The position numbers and the translations under genes were made by a program. From the NCBI GenBank assembly GCA_934489015.1, contig CAKSSN010000036.1, positions 1-20,662 on the forward strand: a stretch of DNA of 20,662 nucleotides, read 5' to 3'. The stretch is from an uncultured Clostridia bacterium. Its GTDB lineage: Bacteria; Bacillota; Clostridia; UBA1381. Of the stretch, positions 1-6,890 are shown piece after piece. The notes beneath the pieces were generated by a model that was given only the letters and a program-made list of their open reading frames with translations, had not been told where the DNA came from and did no database searches. How positions within the stretch are numbered: position 1 is the first letter of the stretch; each line of letters opens with the position of its first letter.

Positions 1-76
1 ATTATACAGGATTCGGAGCAAATATGCTCGTTTATTTTGTAAATTTTTTTCTAACCCCAACATTTATTATAGAGCC
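1..76 (-). mobile_element. Insertion-sequence left end, running off the window
   Basis: Read on the minus strand, this begins at 76 with GGCTCTATAATAAATG and continues to the window edge. It is identical to 186-261 apart from one base (TAACC here, TGACC there on the plus strand). The same GGCTCT tip appears at 109, 261, 341 (minus) and 20328 (plus), as expected for IS termini; tips starting GGCTCT are reminiscent of ISL3-family ends, but no transposase body is visible to confirm the family. A full IS may lie to the left of the window. The segment contains the IS -10 region and the upstream arm of the inverted repeat described for 110-261. Confidence 0.5.
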
Positions 77-109
77 TTTTTTTCTGACCCCAACATTTAT
101 TATAGAGCC
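77..109 (-). repeat. 33-bp fragment of the same IS end
   Basis: On the minus strand this is the first 33 bases of the IS end seen at 1-76 and 186-261 (GGCTCTATAATAAATG, then GGGGTC and an A-run). It stops at the A-run, where the next copy starts. It looks like the scar of one element landing in, or recombining with, another. Confidence 0.6.
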
Positions 110-261
110 GTAAATTAAGCAGAGATTGTGTATCATGTAAAGTGAGCATATTTAGAATCCTCCTGTAGTTTTTTGTTTCAATTCTATTATACAGGATTCG
201 GAGCAAATATGCTCGTTTATTTTGTAAATTTTTTTCTGACCCCAACATTTATTATAGAGCC
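110..261 (-). mobile_element. Truncated IS: left end, leader and first transposase codons
   Basis: Minus strand, in order: terminal GGCTCT at 261, a -10-like TATAAT (191-186), a ribosome site AGGAGG (164-159) and an ATG at 149-147. The ATG opens a frame starting MLTLHDTQSLLNL, which then runs into the next IS end at 109 and stops. It is best read as the 5' remnant of a transposase gene cut off after about 13 codons. Positions 144-153 pair perfectly with 205-214, and 156-167 pair with 190-198 (nine base pairs around a three-base bulge), so the ribosome site and start codon would be buried in a hairpin in any transcript entering from outside the element. Confidence 0.5.
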
Positions 262-341
262 ATATATTCAAAATACACAAATTATTGTCGCTCAATTTTT
301 GCATATGGGAGAACTTACACCCCAACAATTGACAAAGAGCC
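262..341 (-). mobile_element. ISL3-like terminal fragment, inverted copy of 20328-20405
   Basis: Minus strand from 341: GGCTCTTTGTCAATTG, then GGGGTGTAAG and about 55 further bases, ending at 262 where the next IS end begins. Aligned with the plus strand at 20328-20405 it matches at roughly 90% with two single-base gaps. The GGCTCTTTGT tip is typical in style of ISL3-family ends (from memory). No transposase frame is attached. Confidence 0.5.
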
Positions 342-349
342 TTTAAAAT

Positions 350-472
350 AAAAAAAGCATACCTTACAGTAAGCTTTTAAAGTCGCACAACAAGTGCAGA
401 ACGGCCGTGCCGAACGTGTTGAAAGATTTTTTATTTGAACTCGTAATGTAATTTCATAGGGTAACTAAATCT
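350..472 (-). ncRNA. Candidate small RNA with own promoter and terminator
   Basis: A minus-strand promoter (TTGACA 510-505, with TAGTAT at 17 bp or TATAAT at 20 bp) leads into about 120 nt without a plausible reading frame. It ends at a hairpin (354-362 paired with 369-377, one mismatch) followed by a T-run on the minus strand. Inside are further short stems: CGGC-ACG-GCCG, and GCAC-TTGTT-GTGC. The only ATG frame is eight codons long and lacks a ribosome site. I do not recognise a known RNA family. The IS end at 341 lies just beyond the terminator. A short unrecognised leader or chance structure cannot be excluded. Confidence 0.3.
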
Positions 473-546
473 TCCACTATTATACTACCACATTTTAATT
501 GTTTTGTCAATACTTTTTTTGAAAAACATATTTTTATTCGGAAATG

Positions 547-576
547 TTGACAAATATATCAGGTCTGTGATATTAT
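547..576 (+). promoter_or_regulatory. Promoter of the methyltransferase gene
   Basis: TTGACA at 547-552 and TATTAT at 571-576 with an 18-bp spacer, about 65 bp upstream of the ATG at 640. It diverges from the minus-strand promoter at 505-510. Confidence 0.6.
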
Positions 577-639
577 ATAATCAGCACTGCGGTACTGATT
601 TATCCGTGAATGCAAAATTTTTTACGGAGTCTATGACTT

Positions 640-1425
640 ATGAAACTTCAATTGGGAGATGTAGAGGAAACGGCACTTATACCGCTTGCGGTCAGAGCGT
701 CGGAAACAAAGCGTAAAAATGCCAGGATTAACGATTATAAGGAGGCGGAAATTATTGATAGGCTTAATATTGACACGAAGAATTTTGGCAAACTCATAAC
801 GCACGAATGTGTTGTTGCGAGAACAATTCTTTTTGACTCCGTTTTGAAAAATTATATAAGTCTTTATCCCGATGCGGTTGTTTTAAATATCGGCTGTGGC
901 TTGGATGACAGATTTTCACGCGTTGATAACGGTAAAATTATCTGGTATAACATAGATCTTCCCGACTCCGTTGATGTGCGCCGAAAGGTTTTTGACGAAG
1001 CAAATCGGGAGCATATTTTAGGATGCGATATTTTGGAGCGTGAGTGGACGGAGAGTATTCCAAAGGATAGAATGGTGATTGTTGTGGCGGAGGGGATATT
1101 CATGTATTTTTCAAAAGAACAGGTTTCCTCTGTCTTAAAAATCTTGACGGATAATTTTAAGGATGGCTTTTTGCTTGCGGAGGTTATGCGCCAAAAAATG
1201 ATGAAAGAAAAAATGCACGATACCGTAAAGCATACAAATGCGGTGTTCGGATGGGGAATAGACAAGAGCGCAATGGAGCTTCGAGAGTTATGCGGAAAGC
1301 TTTCCTTTGTGAGCGAAACGAGCTTTTCGGAGCAGATGAAAGAGGACGGCCTTAAAAGCAGACTAATGGGTACAATTATAGGAAATTTAAATAACAGGCT
1401 GTCGGTTTTCGGGTGGAAGAATTAA
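640..1425 (+). CDS. Class I SAM-dependent methyltransferase (LCM/PKS-methyltransferase-like)
   Basis: A 261-residue cytoplasmic protein. Residues 80-90 (VVLNIGCGLDD) form the glycine-rich SAM-binding motif I, D106 in YNIDLP is the likely motif II acid, and AEGIFMYF (about 152-159) corresponds to the post-motif strand and helix of the leucine carboxyl methyltransferase family (PF04072 type). Members of this family methylate carboxyl or hydroxyl groups of proteins or small molecules; the substrate here cannot be inferred. The start is the ATG at 640, with CGGAGT nine bases upstream and a promoter at 547-576. The gene stands alone between an IS/sRNA region and an oppositely directed tRNA gene, so context gives no clue to function. 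Confidence 0.8.
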   Translation: MKLQLGDVEETALIPLAVRASETKRKNARINDYKEAEIIDRLNIDTKNFGKLITHECVVARTILFDSVLKNYISLYPDAVVLNIGCGLDDRFSRVDNGKIIWYNIDLPDSVDVRRKVFDEANREHILGCDILEREWTESIPKDRMVIVVAEGIFMYFSKEQVSSVLKILTDNFKDGFLLAEVMRQKMMKEKMHDTVKHTNAVFGWGIDKSAMELRELCGKLSFVSETSFSEQMKEDGLKSRLMGTIIGNLNNRLSVFGWKN

Positions 1426-1504
1426 TATAAAGTCAATTTGTGACTTCCGAACGTTTGTTGAAAGCTTTTTATATCATTTCCGTAATTTTTGAGAAAAAGA
1501 AAAA

Positions 1505-1539
1505 CCGCATAAATGCTTGATTTACAAAGCTTTATGCGG
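1505..1539 (-). terminator. Terminator of the tRNA-Leu transcript
   Basis: On the minus strand CCGCATAAA-GCTT pairs with AAGC-A-TTTATGCGG (one bulged A), closing an eight-base loop, and is followed by TTTTTCTTTTTC. There is no T-run on the plus strand, so it acts for the minus strand only. Confidence 0.85.
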
Positions 1540-1548
1540 AAGTGTTGA

Positions 1549-1635
1549 TGGTGCCGATGGTGGGGGTCGAACCCACACGGTATCGCTACCACGGGATTTT
1601 GAGTCCCGCGCGTCTGCCAATTCCACCACATCGGC
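1549..1635 (-). tRNA. tRNA-Leu (anticodon CAA)
   Basis: Minus strand: acceptor GCCGATG (1635-1629) pairs with CATCGGC (1559-1553), followed by discriminator A and an encoded CCA end at 1549. The anticodon arm is CGGGA-CTCAAAA-TCCCG, giving anticodon CAA (reads UUG). A long variable arm (GGTAGCGATACC) makes it class II, and the T-arm is GTGGG-TTCGACC-CCCAC. These fit tRNA-Leu. It has its own promoter and terminator. Confidence 0.95.
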
Positions 1636-1667
1636 GTTATTTCCTCTGTCAAAATGACAACACAATT

Positions 1668-1696
1668 ATTATACCATAACAAACAAAAATAGTCAA
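1668..1696 (-). promoter_or_regulatory. Promoter of tRNA-Leu
   Basis: On the minus strand TTGACT (1696-1691), a 17-bp spacer and TATAAT (1673-1668), about 33 bp upstream of the mature tRNA 5' end. Confidence 0.75.
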
Positions 1697-1811
1697 TATG
1701 AAATTTGCACAAATCATGTCATTTTAATTCATTATTTTTCACATAAATTTATACTTTATAAACAAATCGTTTCAAAGTTATGTCAAAGCTGTATATAATC
1801 AAATTAAAATG

Positions 1812-1840
1812 TTGACAATACCGCAAAAAAGTGATAAAAT
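1812..1840 (+). promoter_or_regulatory. Main promoter of the def-to-thiN cluster
   Basis: TTGACA (1812-1817), 17-bp spacer, TAAAAT (1835-1840). It implies a leader of about 165 nt before the def start at 2012. The leader ends in a small perfect hairpin, GCCG-TAAG-CGGC (1984-1995), six bases before the def ribosome site. I see no other feature in the 1697-2011 gap. Confidence 0.65.
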
Positions 1841-2011
1841 AATAATTATAATTAGGTATTTTATCGCATATAGCAGATTTGAAAAATTCGGGCGCTGTAT
1901 ACGTATATATCAGGCACAGGAGAAAACATTAATAATCATAAAAATACATAAGACGATTTGTTTTGTTTTCGCGGTGCATAAAAGCCGTAAGCGGCAGAAT
2001 GAGGGATTAAA

Positions 2012-2488
2012 ATGGCAATTAGAGAGGTAAGAAAAATCGGAGATCCGATTTTAAGAAAAACAAGCAAAGAGGTTAAAAATTTTGATAAAAAGCTGCATAT
2101 TTTGCTTGACGATATGCATGATACTCTTGCGAGCTATGACGGAGTAGGTCTTGCAGGACCGCAGGTGGGAATACTTAAAAGAGTATTTATAGTCGATTTT
2201 GACGGCGAAAGAATAGAAGCGATAAATCCGCAGATAATAGATGAAAGCGGAGAGCAGACCGATAACGAGGGCTGCCTCAGTATTCCCGACAGATGGTATG
2301 AGGTTACGCGTCCCGAAAAGGTTACGCTTAAAGCGTTTGACAGAGATGGAAATGAATTTACCAAAACGGCAGAGGGCATTATCGCAAGAGCGTTTTGCCA
2401 CGAAAATGACCATCTTGACGGCATTTTGTTTATTGATAAGGTTTCTCCGGAGGATAAACAAGAAATGCTTGAGAATGAAGAGGTATAA
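2012..2488 (+). CDS. def: Peptide deformylase
   Basis: Removes the N-formyl group from nascent proteins, using a metal ion. All three family motifs are present: GVGLAGPQVG (motif 1, with Gly in the position often held by Ala), EGCLSIP (motif 2, whose Cys is a metal ligand), and HENDHLDG (motif 3, HExxH with two His ligands and the catalytic Glu). At 158 residues it has normal length. The ATG at 2012 is preceded by GAGGG at 2001-2005. It heads the cluster and is followed by fmt, the enzyme that adds the formyl group, the usual pairing in bacteria. Confidence 0.96.
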   Translation: MAIREVRKIGDPILRKTSKEVKNFDKKLHILLDDMHDTLASYDGVGLAGPQVGILKRVFIVDFDGERIEAINPQIIDESGEQTDNEGCLSIPDRWYEVTRPEKVTLKAFDRDGNEFTKTAEGIIARAFCHENDHLDGILFIDKVSPEDKQEMLENEEV

Positions 2489-2632
2489 GTTTGAGTAAAA
2501 TCGCCCATTGCACTATCTTTTGCTCGGGGCGGTACCAATGTACAGCACCGCTCACTTCAAGACAGCACAATGAACGATTTTCTTTCAAACTTAGTTTTGT
2601 GCCTCGTGGCACGGAAAGGAATGGTCATAAGG
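2489..2632 (+). other. Structured def-fmt intergenic stretch
   Basis: This is a 144-bp spacer, unusually long for this cluster. It holds a hairpin built on GCGGT (2530-2534) with ACCGC, enclosing GTAC-CAAT-GTAC, and a second one, GTGCC-TCGT-GGCAC (2599-2612), just before the fmt ribosome site. Open frames cross it in two phases, but neither has a convincing start or codon pattern; they read into fmt. There is no U-tract, so neither hairpin is a terminator. Confidence 0.35.
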
Positions 2633-3562
2633 ATGCGTATACTATTTATGGGTACGCCGGATTTTGCGGCGGAAAGTCTGAGAGCGCTTTTAAACAGCGG
2701 TTATGAGGTAGTCGGCGCTGTAACAAATCCCGACAAGCCAAAGGGCAGAGGCCATAAATTGGCGCAGTCGCCCGTTAAGGAGCTTGCGACAGAAAACAAT
2801 ATTCCTGTTTTTCAGCCGCAGAGTCTGCGTCATGGCGAGCTTTCGCAAACGCTTAAGGAATTAAATCCGGATGCGATATGCGTTGCAGCATACGGAAAGC
2901 TGCTTCCCAAAGAGGTGCTTGACTTTCCAAAGTACGGCTGCATAAATGTTCATGGCTCGTTGCTCCCGAAATACAGAGGTGCGGCGCCTATTCAGTGGGC
3001 TGTTATAAACGGAGAAAAATATTCCGGAATAACAACTATGCTCATGGGTGAGGGGCTCGATACGGGCGATATGCTGCTTAAGGAGCAAACCGAAATCGGC
3101 GAAAACGAAACTGCGGCAGAGCTTTTTGACCGTCTTGCCGTAATCGGCGGAGAGCTTCTTGTAAAAACTCTTGAAAAGCTTGAAAAAGGTGAAATAGAGC
3201 CGATTGCTCAAAATGAAGCAGAGGCAACATATGTGCCTATGATAAAGAAAGAAATGGCTTTGATTGACTGGGAAAAGTCAGCTGATGAAATATGCTGTCT
3301 TATTCGCGGCATGAATTCTTGGCCTATGGCATACACATATTTAGGCGGCGCAGCGGTTAAAATAATTTCAGCGTTTGAAGGAAACGGAAACGGCGAGCCC
3401 GGAGAGGTGCTCGGAGTGATTAAAAAGCAGGGGCTTGAAATAGCCTGCGGCAAGGGAAGCGTAATTGTTCATGAGCTTCAGTTTGCCGGAAGCAAGAGAA
3501 TGTGCGCAGAGGATTATCTGCGGGGACATGATATTGCGAAAGGAAGCATATTCGGAGAATAA
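2633..3562 (+). CDS. fmt: Methionyl-tRNA formyltransferase
   Basis: Transfers a formyl group from 10-formyltetrahydrofolate to Met-tRNAi, the counterpart of Def. The N-terminal MRILFMGTPDFAAESL is the family start. The catalytic region is intact: Asn and His in CINVHGSLLP, the loop SLLPKYRGAAPIQWAV, and the Asp in MGEGLDTGDML. A C-terminal OB-fold tRNA-binding domain follows. The frame is open to an ATG at 2570, but the 21 extra residues are unlike the family. I choose the ATG at 2633, giving 309 residues (usual length about 310), with GGAAAGGA at 2613-2620 as ribosome site at a rather long spacing. The ATG at 2621 is an alternative. Confidence 0.95.
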   Translation: MRILFMGTPDFAAESLRALLNSGYEVVGAVTNPDKPKGRGHKLAQSPVKELATENNIPVFQPQSLRHGELSQTLKELNPDAICVAAYGKLLPKEVLDFPKYGCINVHGSLLPKYRGAAPIQWAVINGEKYSGITTMLMGEGLDTGDMLLKEQTEIGENETAAELFDRLAVIGGELLVKTLEKLEKGEIEPIAQNEAEATYVPMIKKEMALIDWEKSADEICCLIRGMNSWPMAYTYLGGAAVKIISAFEGNGNGEPGEVLGVIKKQGLEIACGKGSVIVHELQFAGSKRMCAEDYLRGHDIAKGSIFGE

Positions 3563-3595
3563 GCCTCAATTTCCGAAAGCAGAGGGAGTGTTAAT

Positions 3596-3667
3596 ATGAA
3601 AGCTCCTTTTACACTTGCGTTTGGCAGGCTAAAATTGCCCGTGAGAAAATTTTACGAATATACTTGA
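3596..3667 (+). CDS. Possible 23-residue peptide between fmt and the peptidase
   Basis: ATG at 3596 with a good ribosome site (GAGGGAG, 3582-3588) seven bases upstream, encoding MKAPFTLAFGRLKLPVRKFYEYT and ending in TGA at 3667. It is basic and partly hydrophobic. It lies 33 bp after the fmt stop and 20 bp before a hairpin terminator (3688-3724), which would make it a leader-type peptide or simply the last cistron of a shorter transcript. I do not recognise it. The ribosome site is the only positive evidence. Confidence 0.3.
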   Translation: MKAPFTLAFGRLKLPVRKFYEYT

Positions 3668-3687
3668 AAAACACACATGGGCGTAAT

Positions 3688-3726
3688 AATCTCTTATCAG
3701 TCCTTGCCCTGTCGATAAGAGATTTT
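3688..3726 (+). terminator. Hairpin terminator or attenuator inside the cluster
   Basis: AATCTCTTATC (3688-3698) pairs perfectly over 11 bp with GATAAGAGATT (3714-3724), followed by a short T-tract (TTTTCATT). It lies between fmt and the zinc peptidase, so it probably reduces rather than abolishes readthrough, or separates two transcripts. Confidence 0.6.
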
Positions 3727-3770
3727 CATTACTGTTTGTGCCGACACAGGGCGGCGGAATGGAGGGTGTT

Positions 3771-4463
3771 ATGCCTTATTATTACTACGATTCAACATAT
3801 ATACTTGTTATACTTGCTTTTTTGCTGACGCTTTTTGCATCATTTGGCGTTAAAAGCACATTTAAAAAATACAGTACCGTGATTAATGCAAGAGGTTATA
3901 CGGCGGCGGACGCCGCAAGGCGTATTCTTGATGCAAACGGTTTGAGAAACATACAGATTGAGCATGTTTCGGGCGAGCTTACGGATCACTTTGACCCGAA
4001 AGCAAATGTTGTAAGGCTTTCGGATTCAACGTATTATTCAAATTCAGTTGCCGCCATAGGCGTTGCGGCTCACGAATGCGGTCATGCAGTTCAGCACGCG
4101 GTCGGATATGTTCCGATTAAAATAAGAAACAGCATTGTTCCGGTTGTAAATATAGGAAATTCGCTTTCAATGCCGCTTTTCCTGCTCGGTCTTATTCTCG
4201 GCAGATACAATCTTGCAATTGCCGGAGTGCTTTTGTTTTCGTTTGTGCTGGTGTTTCAGCTTGTAACGCTGCCGGTTGAATTTAACGCGAGCAGACGCGC
4301 GCTTAAAATTCTCGATACTTCAGATATGCTCTACGGCGATGAGCTTAAGGGCGCAAGAAAGGTGCTTACAGCGGCGGCTATGACATATGTTGCCGGAGTT
4401 GCGGCAACGGCGCTTCAGCTTTTAAGGCTTCTTTTGATTGCAAACAGCAGAAGACGAGATTGA
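3771..4463 (+). CDS. Membrane zinc metallopeptidase, YugP family
   Basis: A 230-residue membrane protein of the YugP/Zn_peptidase_2 family (PF04298). A first membrane segment spans about residues 9-26. The HECGH zinc motif lies at 101-105. Hydrophobic segments follow at about 133-144 and 147-167, and the conserved LPVEFNASRRAL at 167-178 supplies the likely third ligand, E170. Its substrate is not established. The frame is open from a GTG at 3738, but the ATG at 3771 is preferred: GGAGGG lies four bases upstream, and MPYYYYDSTYILVIL matches the usual start of the family. The position between fmt and rsmB is common in Clostridia. Confidence 0.88.
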   Translation: MPYYYYDSTYILVILAFLLTLFASFGVKSTFKKYSTVINARGYTAADAARRILDANGLRNIQIEHVSGELTDHFDPKANVVRLSDSTYYSNSVAAIGVAAHECGHAVQHAVGYVPIKIRNSIVPVVNIGNSLSMPLFLLGLILGRYNLAIAGVLLFSFVLVFQLVTLPVEFNASRRALKILDTSDMLYGDELKGARKVLTAAAMTYVAGVAATALQLLRLLLIANSRRRD

Positions 4464-4492
4464 CATAGGATTTAAATCGGAGAGTGTTTTAT

Positions 4493-5809
4493 ATGAAAAA
4501 TGCCAGAGAAGCGGCGCTTCAAATTTTAATAGCGGTGGATTTTAAGGGTGCATATTCAAATCTTGCGCTTAAAGACGGGCTTGGCGGGCTTTCGTCAGTT
4601 GATAAGGGCTTTGCAACGCGCCTTGTCTACGGCTGCATATCAATGCGCCTTACGATAGATTATATAATTTCCCGTTATTCAAAAACCAAGATAAAAAAGC
4701 TTTCCGCCTGCGTTCTTGAAATACTGCGTATGGGTATTTATCAGATTTATTTTATGGATCGTATACCCGACAGCGCGGCGGTAAACGAAAGCGTTAAGCT
4801 TGCCGCAAGGCACGCTGCCGTTTCAAGAGGGTTTGTAAACGGAGTATTGAGAAGCGCTGCAAGAGGAAAAGATAATTTAAAATACCCGGAAGATAAAACG
4901 GAATATTTATCCGTAAAATATTCGTTTCCGATTGAGCTTTGCGTAAAATTTGAGAATATGTTCGGCTTTGAAAGAGCAGAAAACCTGCTTCGTGCGTTTT
5001 CTGAGGAGCCGGAAACTATAATCAGGGCAAATGCATTGAAAACGACAAGGGAAGAGCTCAAAGCATTGATAGAAACCGGCGGAGCTGAGGTGCGCATTGT
5101 GGAGGAGCTCCCGGATGCTCTTGCGGTATCGGGGCTAGACGTAGGCTCTTCGATAGAATATAAAAGCGGACTTTTTACCGTTCAGGACACAGCAGCTCAG
5201 CTTGCTTGTCTTGTTTTGGCGCCAAAGAGCGGTGATACGGTTTTTGATATGTGCGCTGCGCCGGGAGGAAAGACTACATATCTGGCGGAGCTTATGACGG
5301 ATAAGGGCTTTATAACCGCATTTGATATATATCCGCATAAAACCGAGCTTATAGACGAAAATGCTTCAAGACTCGGAATATCTATAATTGAAAGCTGTAC
5401 ATTTAATTCCGCCGCATATCAAAAGGAGCTTGAGGGCAGGGCGGATAAGGTCCTTGCCGATGTACCGTGTTCGGGAAGCGGAATATTAAGACGCAAGCCC
5501 GAAATTAAATGGAATATGACGGATGTAAATGAGCTTTGCGAAATTCAAAGTAAAATTCTTGAAAATGCTGTGAGCTATGCCGCACCCGGCGGAGAGATTG
5601 TATACAGCACCTGCTCGGTAATGCCGGAGGAAAACGAAAAGGCTGTAGAAGCTTTTCTGTCAGGTCACCCGGAGGTTGAAGCGGTTGATATATCGCCGCT
5701 GCTCCCCGAAAAATTCAGAAAGCCTACAGCGTCGGACGGCTATATAACGCTGTATCCCGACACGGACGGAACTGACGGATTTTTCATATGCAAGCTGAGG
5801 AAAAAGTAA
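4493..5809 (+). CDS. rsmB: 16S rRNA (cytosine-967-C5)-methyltransferase RsmB
   Basis: Methylates C967 of 16S rRNA using SAM. The protein has 438 residues. Residues 1-130 form the NusB-like RNA-binding domain. The catalytic Rossmann domain has FDMCAAPGGKT (251-261, SAM motif I), PCSG (325-328, motif IV with C326) and YSTCS (371-375, motif VI with nucleophile C374). Both cysteines needed for the m5C mechanism are present. The ATG at 4493 has CGGAGAG eight bases upstream; a GTG at 4484 in the same frame overlaps that site and is less likely. It is followed after 36 bp by rlmN, as in Bacillus (yloM-yloN). Confidence 0.94.
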   Translation: MKNAREAALQILIAVDFKGAYSNLALKDGLGGLSSVDKGFATRLVYGCISMRLTIDYIISRYSKTKIKKLSACVLEILRMGIYQIYFMDRIPDSAAVNESVKLAARHAAVSRGFVNGVLRSAARGKDNLKYPEDKTEYLSVKYSFPIELCVKFENMFGFERAENLLRAFSEEPETIIRANALKTTREELKALIETGGAEVRIVEELPDALAVSGLDVGSSIEYKSGLFTVQDTAAQLACLVLAPKSGDTVFDMCAAPGGKTTYLAELMTDKGFITAFDIYPHKTELIDENASRLGISIIESCTFNSAAYQKELEGRADKVLADVPCSGSGILRRKPEIKWNMTDVNELCEIQSKILENAVSYAAPGGEIVYSTCSVMPEENEKAVEAFLSGHPEVEAVDISPLLPEKFRKPTASDGYITLYPDTDGTDGFFICKLRKK

Positions 5810-5845
5810 ATTCCCGATAACTGAAAAGAGGATAAAAATTAATAA

Positions 5846-6865
5846 ATGATAGATTTAAAGGATTTAACCTTTGACGGCCTTAAGGACTTTGTGGTAGGGC
5901 TCGGAGAGAGCGCTTTTCGTGCAAAGCAGATATTTTCATGGCTGTCTAAGGGCGCGGCCGATTTTTCCGATATGAAAAATATAGGTAAGCCGCTTCAAAA
6001 AAAGCTCGGTGAAAATGCGTATATTTCACATCCGAAAATAAAGCTGAAGCTTGTTTCAAAGCTTGACGGCACGGTGAAATATTTATTTGAGCTTGAGGAT
6101 AAAAACATAATAGAAACGGTTGTAATGAAATATGAATATGGGCTTTCCGTGTGCATATCAACGCAGGTCGGCTGCCGTATGGGGTGCGGCTTCTGCGCGT
6201 CAACAATCGGCGGCAGGGTAAGAGACCTTACTGCCGGAGAAATATTAAATCAGGTTATATTCGCGTCTAAGGATATGGGGCAGCGCATTTCAAATATAGT
6301 TTTGATGGGTATAGGCGAGCCGTTTGACAATTTTGAAAATGTAAAGATTTTTCTCGATAATGTCACGCACCCGGAGGGACTGAATATAGGGTGGAGGCAT
6401 ATAAGCCTTTCAACATGCGGAGTTGTGCCTAAGATTTACGAGCTTGCGGATATGGGAAAACAGCTTAATTTATGCATCTCGCTTCATGCGTCAAATGACG
6501 CTGTAAGAGATGAGATTATGCCGATAAACCATAAATATAAAATTGCGGAGCTTTTGGACGCGGTAAGATATTATATAGAAAAAACAAACCGCCGTGTAAC
6601 GTTTGAGTATTCGCTCATAAGCGGAGTAAATGACAGCACCGATCAGGCGGCGGAGCTTGCAAAGCTTCTTTCGGGTATGCTTTGCCATGTTAATCTTATA
6701 CCGGTAAATTACGTAAAGGAGCGCGGCTACAGGCGAAGCGGCGCTGTGAGAGAATTTAAGCGCGAGCTTGAAAGGCGCGGCATAAACGCAACAGTTCGCC
6801 GCGAGCTCGGAAGCGATATAAGCGCGTCATGCGGACAGCTGAGGCGCAGTCATTTGGACGAATAA
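5846..6865 (+). CDS. rlmN: Dual-specificity rRNA/tRNA adenine-C2 methyltransferase RlmN
   Basis: A radical-SAM enzyme that methylates C2 of A2503 in 23S rRNA and of A37 in certain tRNAs. The 4Fe-4S motif CxxxCxxC is seen at C110, C114 and C117 (VGCRMGCGFCAS), and the second essential cysteine is C329 near the C-terminus (SASCGQL). GEPFDNFENV is a family hallmark. Length is 339 residues, usual for the family. The ATG at 5846 is directly preceded in frame by TAA, so no longer start exists; the ribosome site AGAGG (5827-5831) is unusually far, at 14 bases. Confidence 0.95.
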   Translation: MIDLKDLTFDGLKDFVVGLGESAFRAKQIFSWLSKGAADFSDMKNIGKPLQKKLGENAYISHPKIKLKLVSKLDGTVKYLFELEDKNIIETVVMKYEYGLSVCISTQVGCRMGCGFCASTIGGRVRDLTAGEILNQVIFASKDMGQRISNIVLMGIGEPFDNFENVKIFLDNVTHPEGLNIGWRHISLSTCGVVPKIYELADMGKQLNLCISLHASNDAVRDEIMPINHKYKIAELLDAVRYYIEKTNRRVTFEYSLISGVNDSTDQAAELAKLLSGMLCHVNLIPVNYVKERGYRRSGAVREFKRELERRGINATVRRELGSDISASCGQLRRSHLDE

Positions 6866-6890
6866 AAAACAGGCAGGGAGGTGCAAAAAA

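Noticed and set aside
1..341. CRISPR array suggested by repeated short units
   Set aside because: There are only three copies, with unequal length and spacing, one type of sequence running into the next, and IS-type tips. There are no uniform spacers and no cas genes.
504..716. A 70-codon frame overlapping the methyltransferase start
   Set aside because: It begins upstream of the promoter at 547-576, overlaps the true gene in another frame and looks like untranslated leader read as codons.
2570..2632. A 21-residue N-terminal extension of fmt
   Set aside because: The extra residues have no family counterpart and run through the hairpin GTGCC-TCGT-GGCAC; the ATG at 2633 gives the normal length and start motif.
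2491..2706. A 71-codon plus-strand frame starting right after def
   Set aside because: It starts with TTG without a suitable ribosome site, runs out of frame into fmt and has no recognisable domain. The region is better explained as a structured spacer.
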